Shown here: in pieces, positions 60,452-64,000 of the stretch
How positions within the stretch are numbered: position 1 is the first letter of the stretch
Layout: each line of letters starts with the position of its first letter
NCBI RefSeq assembly: GCF_019880245.1
Contig: NZ_CP082286.1
Coordinates: 1,940,521-2,004,520, forward strand
Source: Halobaculum roseum
GTDB taxonomy: Archaea > Halobacteriota > Halobacteria > Halobacteriales > Haloferacaceae
DNA: 64,000 nucleotides
Reading direction: 5' to 3'
The notes under the pieces: model-generated
Told to the model about the DNA's origin: nothing
Databases searched by the model: none
Seen by the model: only the letters and a program-made list of their open reading frames with translations
Translations under genes and position numbers: made by a program

Positions 60452-61246
60452 TCACTCCCCGCCGCGCACGCGGTCGACGCCCGCGCCGAGCCGCCCGATC
60501 ACACCGCGGTCCTCGAACTCGACGTCCAGTTCGGTCTCGAACAGCGTCTCCGTCGCGGCGACGACGCCGGCGGCGAACGTGTCCGTGCCGAGACACGCCG
60601 GCGCGGCGGCGAACTCGCTGGGCCCGCGCGGGATCGTCGCGTCCGCGTCGGCCTCGGCGCTTCCGGATTCGTCGCTTCGCCCGGCGGACCCGGGAGCGGC
60701 GACGGCGACGCTCGCGGGGTCGCCGTCGGGCACGTCGATGTCGCGGAGCACGTCCCGCTGTCGCCGCCGGCCGTCCGCGCCGTGGTCGGTGTCGGGAGCG
60801 ACGATCGCGACGCGGTCGACCGAGTGGACCGCGGCTATCGGCGGGTTGGCGGCGACCGGCGGAACGTCGACGATCACGTGGTCGGCGCGGGCGACGGCTT
60901 CCGCCACTCGCTCGCCGAGCACCTGTGCCGCGTCGTCGCCGGTCGCGCGGGCGAGACGCTCGAACGGCGCGTGCGCCGGGGCGAGTTCGATCCGGGCGTC
61001 GACCGCCGCATCGAGGTCGTACAACCCGTCGGCGAGCGGTCGGTCGGGATCGAGACACAGCTCGGTCACGTCGGGATCGATGCGGCCCGAAACGAACTCG
61101 CCGAGCCCCTGCGTCGCGTAGGCGGCGTCGAGAACGACGACCTCGCGGCCGTCACGCGCGAGCGCGGCGGCACACTCGACGGCCGTTCGGGTCGTGCCCG
61201 CGCCGCCGACGGCGCCGACGAACGCGAGCGATCGGATGCTGGCCAT
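60452..61246 (-). CDS. MinD/ParA-like protein with a degenerate P-loop
   Basis: A 264-residue protein of MinD fold. The start SIRSLAFVGAVGGAGTTRTAVECAAALA aligns with the KGGVGKT loop, but the signature Lys is Val13 and the P-loop Lys is Thr18. The Walker A' (VVVLDAAYATQGLGEF) and Walker B (ADHVIVDVPPVAANP) regions remain. The middle is extended by an Ala/Asp/Ser-rich stretch. It may bind but not hydrolyse ATP, or act as a non-catalytic partner of the intact ATPase nearby. A minus-strand TATA-like AACTATATGG lies about 28 nt before the ATG. Confidence 0.8.
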   Translation of the reverse strand: MASIRSLAFVGAVGGAGTTRTAVECAAALARDGREVVVLDAAYATQGLGEFVSGRIDPDVTELCLDPDRPLADGLYDLDAAVDARIELAPAHAPFERLARATGDDAAQVLGERVAEAVARADHVIVDVPPVAANPPIAAVHSVDRVAIVAPDTDHGADGRRRQRDVLRDIDVPDGDPASVAVAAPGSAGRSDESGSAEADADATIPRGPSEFAAAPACLGTDTFAAGVVAATETLFETELDVEFEDRGVIGRLGAGVDRVRGGE

Positions 61247-61344
61247 GCGGCTGCTGTGCCCGCATCCGCCATATAGTTACGTGTCTGAGTTCGCGGAACA
61301 AGATCGGACCGGGCCGGAGCGGTGCTCCGCGACCGCGGCGGGGA

Positions 61345-61764
61345 CTACGCTCCGATCGCGTCGGCGATCTCGTCCAACTCGTCGTCGCCCAGGTCCGGCC
61401 GCTCGCCGGCGGCGACGTGGATGGGTCCGCCGCCGTCGCCGTCGAAGCGCGGGATGACGTGGACGTGCGCGTGGGGGACCTCCTGGCCGGCGTCGGGGCC
61501 GTCGTTGACGCCGATCGTGTGGGCGTCGGCGTCGACCGCGTCCTCGATCCGGGGCGCGAGGTCGTGTACGAGGTCGAAGACGGCGCGCGACTCCTCACGA
61601 GAGAGGTCGGCGACTCGCTGGTGGTGCGCCTTGGGGATCACGAGGGTGTGACCGCGGGCCATCGGGTTCGCGTCGAGGAACGCGAGCGCGTCGTCGGTCT
61701 CGGCGACCACGCGGGCGGGAATGTCGCCCGCGACGATCGAACAGAAGATGCAGTCGTCGCTCAT
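61345..61764 (-). CDS. HIT family protein
   Basis: A 139-residue histidine-triad nucleotide-binding protein of Hint type. The N-terminal CIFCSIVAGDIPARVV and the triad PHAHVHVIPRF are characteristic, along with HTLVIPKAHHQRV. The family hydrolyses AMP-lysine or aminoacyl adenylates. ATG 61764 (MSDDCIFC) was chosen over a frame starting eight residues earlier, because CIFC normally follows within a few residues of the start. The gene stands alone. Confidence 0.92.
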   Translation of the reverse strand: MSDDCIFCSIVAGDIPARVVAETDDALAFLDANPMARGHTLVIPKAHHQRVADLSREESRAVFDLVHDLAPRIEDAVDADAHTIGVNDGPDAGQEVPHAHVHVIPRFDGDGGGPIHVAAGERPDLGDDELDEIADAIGA

Positions 61765-61815
61765 GGACGATCGGTGCGTCGGCATCACGCTTCAAGATAG
61801 GGGCCGTTCGTCCCC

Positions 61816-62325
61816 CTACGTCGAGATGAACTCGGCGATGGACTCGGCCACGGCCTCGATGTCGGGCCTGTGGGGTTCCAACTCGAACTCGGTCGAGTTG
61901 ATCTCGACCACCGTCCCGCCGACGACCAGGGACAGACTGTACCGGAACCGGTCCTCGGTCTTCGTCCGAATGATCCCGTACGTCGTGGTGTTCCAGACGC
62001 CGTTGTGCCCGACGGCGTCGATCGAACCGAACGGAACCGACCACGAGTACCCCTCCTCGGAGACGATGTCGATGCGTGACCCCGAGATAACGCATATGCC
62101 GTTCTGCGAGTATCGGTGCGTCACCACGTCGGTCTTGAACGACGTCCGCATCCCGTCGTGTGCTTCGTACGGGATCCCCGCGCCGGCCCCGCCGACCACG
62201 AACTCGACCTCGGAGACGGCGAACAGCTCCTCGATCTCGTCGGGGTCGTAGCGGTCGGAGACGTCGAAGAATCCCTCGGTGTTCCCGTTGATCCGGTTGA
62301 CGATGTAGGGGTCGGCGGCGGGCAT
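61816..62325 (-). CDS. Conserved beta-rich protein, possibly PH-like
   Basis: A 169-residue protein with alternating strands (FVVGGAGAGIPYEAH, VVTHRYSQNGICVISGSRIDIVS, SWSVPFGSIDAVGHNGVW, RYSLSLVVGGTVVEINS) and a C-terminal helix IEAVAESIAEFI. That pattern of about seven strands and one helix recalls a pleckstrin-homology-like fold, but there is no sequence motif to prove it. No signal peptide or membrane segment. A minus-strand TATA-like GATAACTAG sits about 28 nt upstream. The role is unknown. Confidence 0.6.
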   Translation of the reverse strand: MPAADPYIVNRINGNTEGFFDVSDRYDPDEIEELFAVSEVEFVVGGAGAGIPYEAHDGMRTSFKTDVVTHRYSQNGICVISGSRIDIVSEEGYSWSVPFGSIDAVGHNGVWNTTTYGIIRTKTEDRFRYSLSLVVGGTVVEINSTEFELEPHRPDIEAVAESIAEFIST

Positions 62326-62418
62326 GAGCGAAGTGCTCTGAAGTCCTAGTTATCTGTTGCTATACCCGTTCGTTCGTGATCGAGGGGGCCGCCTTCGTTG
62401 ACTTCCCCGACCCGCCCG

Positions 62419-63042
62419 CTACGGCAGGTGCACCGCGATCCGCTCCCGGTACTCCTCGGCGCTCAGCCCCAAGCGCGAGAGCCACACCTCCCGGTAACTC
62501 GGATGGAGGATCGGCAGACATGTCACGCCGAGCGTCGGGCACTCGATCGGCTCGCACACCGAGTCGAGGAAGCCGTCCTGCTCGATTTCCTCGAACGCGA
62601 GTAGCGTCGCCGTCGCGTGTTTCCCCGTCGTGACGACGACCGCCGGGTCGACGATCCCCAACTCGGTTTCGAGGTGGCCGCGGCAGTTCGACAGCTCCGC
62701 GTCGGTCGGATCGCGGTTTCCCTCGGGGTGACACTTCGCCGCGTTCGTGAAGAAGCAGTCGTCGCCGTAGCCGAGTTCGCGCATGAGTCGGCGCACGCGA
62801 CGGCCGGAGTGACGGGACGTGTACGCGCAACCGGTGTGGTTGCCGCCCTTCCAGGTCTCGGCGTCGGGGTCGCCGGCGCCGGGTGCCTCGCCGACGACGA
62901 GCACGCTCGCGTCCCGGGGACCGGTGCCCCACGAGATGCGGGTTCGCGACTCGACCAGTGCCGGACACCGCGAGCAGCCTGGCTCGATCACGAGCCGATC
63001 GTCGGAATCCGGGTGCCGGATCGGTTCCTCGGTGTCGGTCAC
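62419..63042 (-). CDS. [4Fe-4S] uracil-DNA glycosylase (family 4 type)
   Basis: A 207-residue base-excision enzyme that removes uracil from DNA, important for a GC-rich genome where cytosine deaminates. Motif 1 is VVGEAPGAGDPDAE, the C-terminal motif is LPILHPSYREVW, and the cluster ligands C23, C26, C104 and C120 match family 4 (CSRC, AKCHPEGNR, LSNCRGHL). The GTG start gives the MTDTEEPIRHPDSDD N-terminus; a later start is unlikely because the first Cys pair is at residue 23. Confidence 0.9.
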   Translation of the reverse strand: MTDTEEPIRHPDSDDRLVIEPGCSRCPALVESRTRISWGTGPRDASVLVVGEAPGAGDPDAETWKGGNHTGCAYTSRHSGRRVRRLMRELGYGDDCFFTNAAKCHPEGNRDPTDAELSNCRGHLETELGIVDPAVVVTTGKHATATLLAFEEIEQDGFLDSVCEPIECPTLGVTCLPILHPSYREVWLSRLGLSAEEYRERIAVHLP

Positions 63043-63091
63043 GGTGTCGAGTTCGGGGCCGCGGCGATTGGCGGTTTCGCTCCGACCGCGG

Positions 63092-63553
63092 TCAGGGCTC
63101 CCCGAGCACCTGATGGCGCCGATAGAGGTAGGCCGCGCCGGCGGCGATGTTGAGGAACCAGATCGCCGAGAGGATCACCCAGACCGCGACGTTCGGGTCC
63201 CACTCGGAGTTCGCGCGGACGTATTGGGTATCGAAGTACACCGACAGCGGCAGCCCGGCCCACCCGATCAGGACGAGTATTCCGCCGCCGGCACCCAGAT
63301 CGCCCCCCAGGGCCGACGCGAGCACGAGCAGCACCCAGACGCCGGTTCCCGCGGCGACGCCGTACCACCAGGTGTCGGACACCGAGGTTTCGTACTGCGC
63401 GGGGTCGTGGACGCTACTCCTACCGCCGCCGCTACTGGCGGGGCTGTAGTTGTCGTTTCGGACCCCGCAGTTGGGGCACAGCTCCGACGCCTGCTTGATC
63501 GCCTCCCCGCAGGAGCGACAGAACACCTCGTCGGCCGCCTTCCGTTTGGTCAT
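63092..63553 (-). CDS. Zinc-ribbon membrane protein
   Basis: A 153-residue protein. The N-terminus has a zinc ribbon FCRSCGEAIKQASELCPNCG (residues about 11-30), then a Ser/Gly-rich linker and three or four membrane segments (WWYGVAAGTGVWVLLVLASAL, GILVLIGWAGLPLSVYF, VAVWVILSAIWFLNIAAGAAYLY). The ribbon is on the cytosolic side if the first segment crosses outwards. The layout is shared with the next gene upstream. No substrate or role is known. Confidence 0.8.
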   Translation of the reverse strand: MTKRKAADEVFCRSCGEAIKQASELCPNCGVRNDNYSPASSGGGRSSVHDPAQYETSVSDTWWYGVAAGTGVWVLLVLASALGGDLGAGGGILVLIGWAGLPLSVYFDTQYVRANSEWDPNVAVWVILSAIWFLNIAAGAAYLYRRHQVLGEP

Positions 63554-63627
63554 GGCTGTGATCCGCGATCGGCGGTCCCGGGGCTTGGATGGATGGCGTG
63601 CATCGAAAAATGGCGGGTATCGCTACG

Positions 63628-63951
63628 TCAGGCGTACTGCTGCTGGAACTCGTCCTCGGACTTCGTGAGGTAGATGATCCCCTCGATGAGCCCGACGAGG
63701 AGCGGGATGAACGTCCACGAGAAGACGAGGTAGATGATCCCGCGACCGGTGTTGCCGAGGTAGAAGTGGTGTGCGCCGAGCCCGCCGAGGAAAATGGCGA
63801 GGAGGGCGGCGCTCGTCTTGTCCTTCGAGCCCGAGGAGGACCCGCCCGACTGGCGCACGCCACATTCGGTGCAGATCTCCGCTTCCTTCTTGATCACTTC
63901 GCCGCAACTGCTGCAGAACTGCTCGTCGGCGCCGGGAGTTGCATTGCTCAT
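63628..63951 (-). CDS. TM2-domain protein with N-terminal zinc ribbon
   Basis: A 107-residue protein. A zinc ribbon FCSSCGEVIKKEAEICTECG is followed by the TM2 domain, KTSAALLAIFLGGLGAHHFYLGN and GIIYLVFSWTFIPLLVGLIEGIIYL, with the conserved HxFYLG turn between two membrane helices. The end is acidic. TM2 proteins occur in bacteria and archaea with few known roles. A minus-strand TATA-like TTATTATAG about 28 nt upstream supports ATG 63951. It probably shares evolution, but not a transcript, with the gene below it. Confidence 0.88.
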   Translation of the reverse strand: MSNATPGADEQFCSSCGEVIKKEAEICTECGVRQSGGSSSGSKDKTSAALLAIFLGGLGAHHFYLGNTGRGIIYLVFSWTFIPLLVGLIEGIIYLTKSEDEFQQQYA

Positions 63952-63974
63952 CTTCGTGTCAAACCTTTCATCAA

Positions 63975-63983
63975 CTATAATAA
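63975..63983 (-). promoter_or_regulatory. TATA box of the TM2-domain gene
   Basis: Minus-strand TTATTATAG centred about 28 nt before the ATG at 63951, in a locally A/T-rich stretch at the window end. Confidence 0.5.
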
Positions 63984-64000
63984 GTATACTGGTTGAATAT

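Overview
This window comes from a haloarchaeon (class Halobacteria). The DNA is very GC-rich, the predicted proteins are strongly acidic, and many genes have a TATA-like element 25-30 nt before the start codon, as expected for leaderless archaeal transcripts. Typical archaeal or haloarchaeal genes include mcm, rpa3-rpap3, Hef, TFB, LysW-type arginine genes, an HTH-10 regulator, a GTG-rich start repertoire and a tRNA-His with an encoded G-1. Base composition and gene order fit the Haloferacales; the genus cannot be fixed from sequence alone. The window looks like ordinary chromosome with a few small scars of mobile DNA. No CRISPR array, rRNA or intact insertion sequence was seen.

Layout. 1-12.2 kb: a phosphohexomutase cut by the window edge, a flavin reductase, GIY-YIG protein, LarB, a histone-fold miniprotein, RpiA, a ferredoxin, the repair helicase-nuclease Hef and an XPD-like helicase. 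12.3-21.8 kb (minus strand): a complete set for arginine from glutamate on the LysW carrier (argG-argH, then lysW-lysX-argC-argB-argD-argE-argF, joined by 4-nt overlaps). 22.2-28.9 kb: tetrapyrrole genes (hemC-sumT-hemD, and hemL) around an ammonium transporter fused to its own PII domain. 28.9-33.0 kb: small haloarchaeal conserved genes and a dense array of short hairpins. 33.3-35.4 kb: single-strand binding proteins Rpa3/Rpap3. 35.4-43.2 kb: histidine degradation (hutU-hutG-hutI-hutH) divergent from an HTH-10 regulator, with a permease next door. 43.3-52.4 kb: tRNA-His, a signalling protein, a site-2-type protease, a Ski2-like helicase and a TrkA-C/SLC13 transporter. 52.6-61.2 kb: tRNA-Pro, a low-GC duplicated PD-(D/E)XK protein, mcm, and a compact group of unrecognised genes with two MinD/ParA-like proteins and a TFB paralogue. 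61.3-64 kb: HIT protein, [4Fe-4S] uracil-DNA glycosylase, and two zinc-ribbon membrane proteins.

Functional themes are amino-acid metabolism (arginine synthesis, histidine breakdown, ammonium uptake with PII), tetrapyrrole synthesis, and DNA replication or repair (MCM, RPA, Hef, XPD-like, UDG). The observations most worth following are: two discrete A/T-ending codon patches in mcm at ATPase motifs, read here as possible footprints of lost inteins; the mcm-linked ParA/coiled-coil operon with a degenerate MinD nearby; the Amt-PII fusion preceded by a 22-codon coupled leader ORF; and the internally duplicated nuclease-like protein beside tRNA-Pro.
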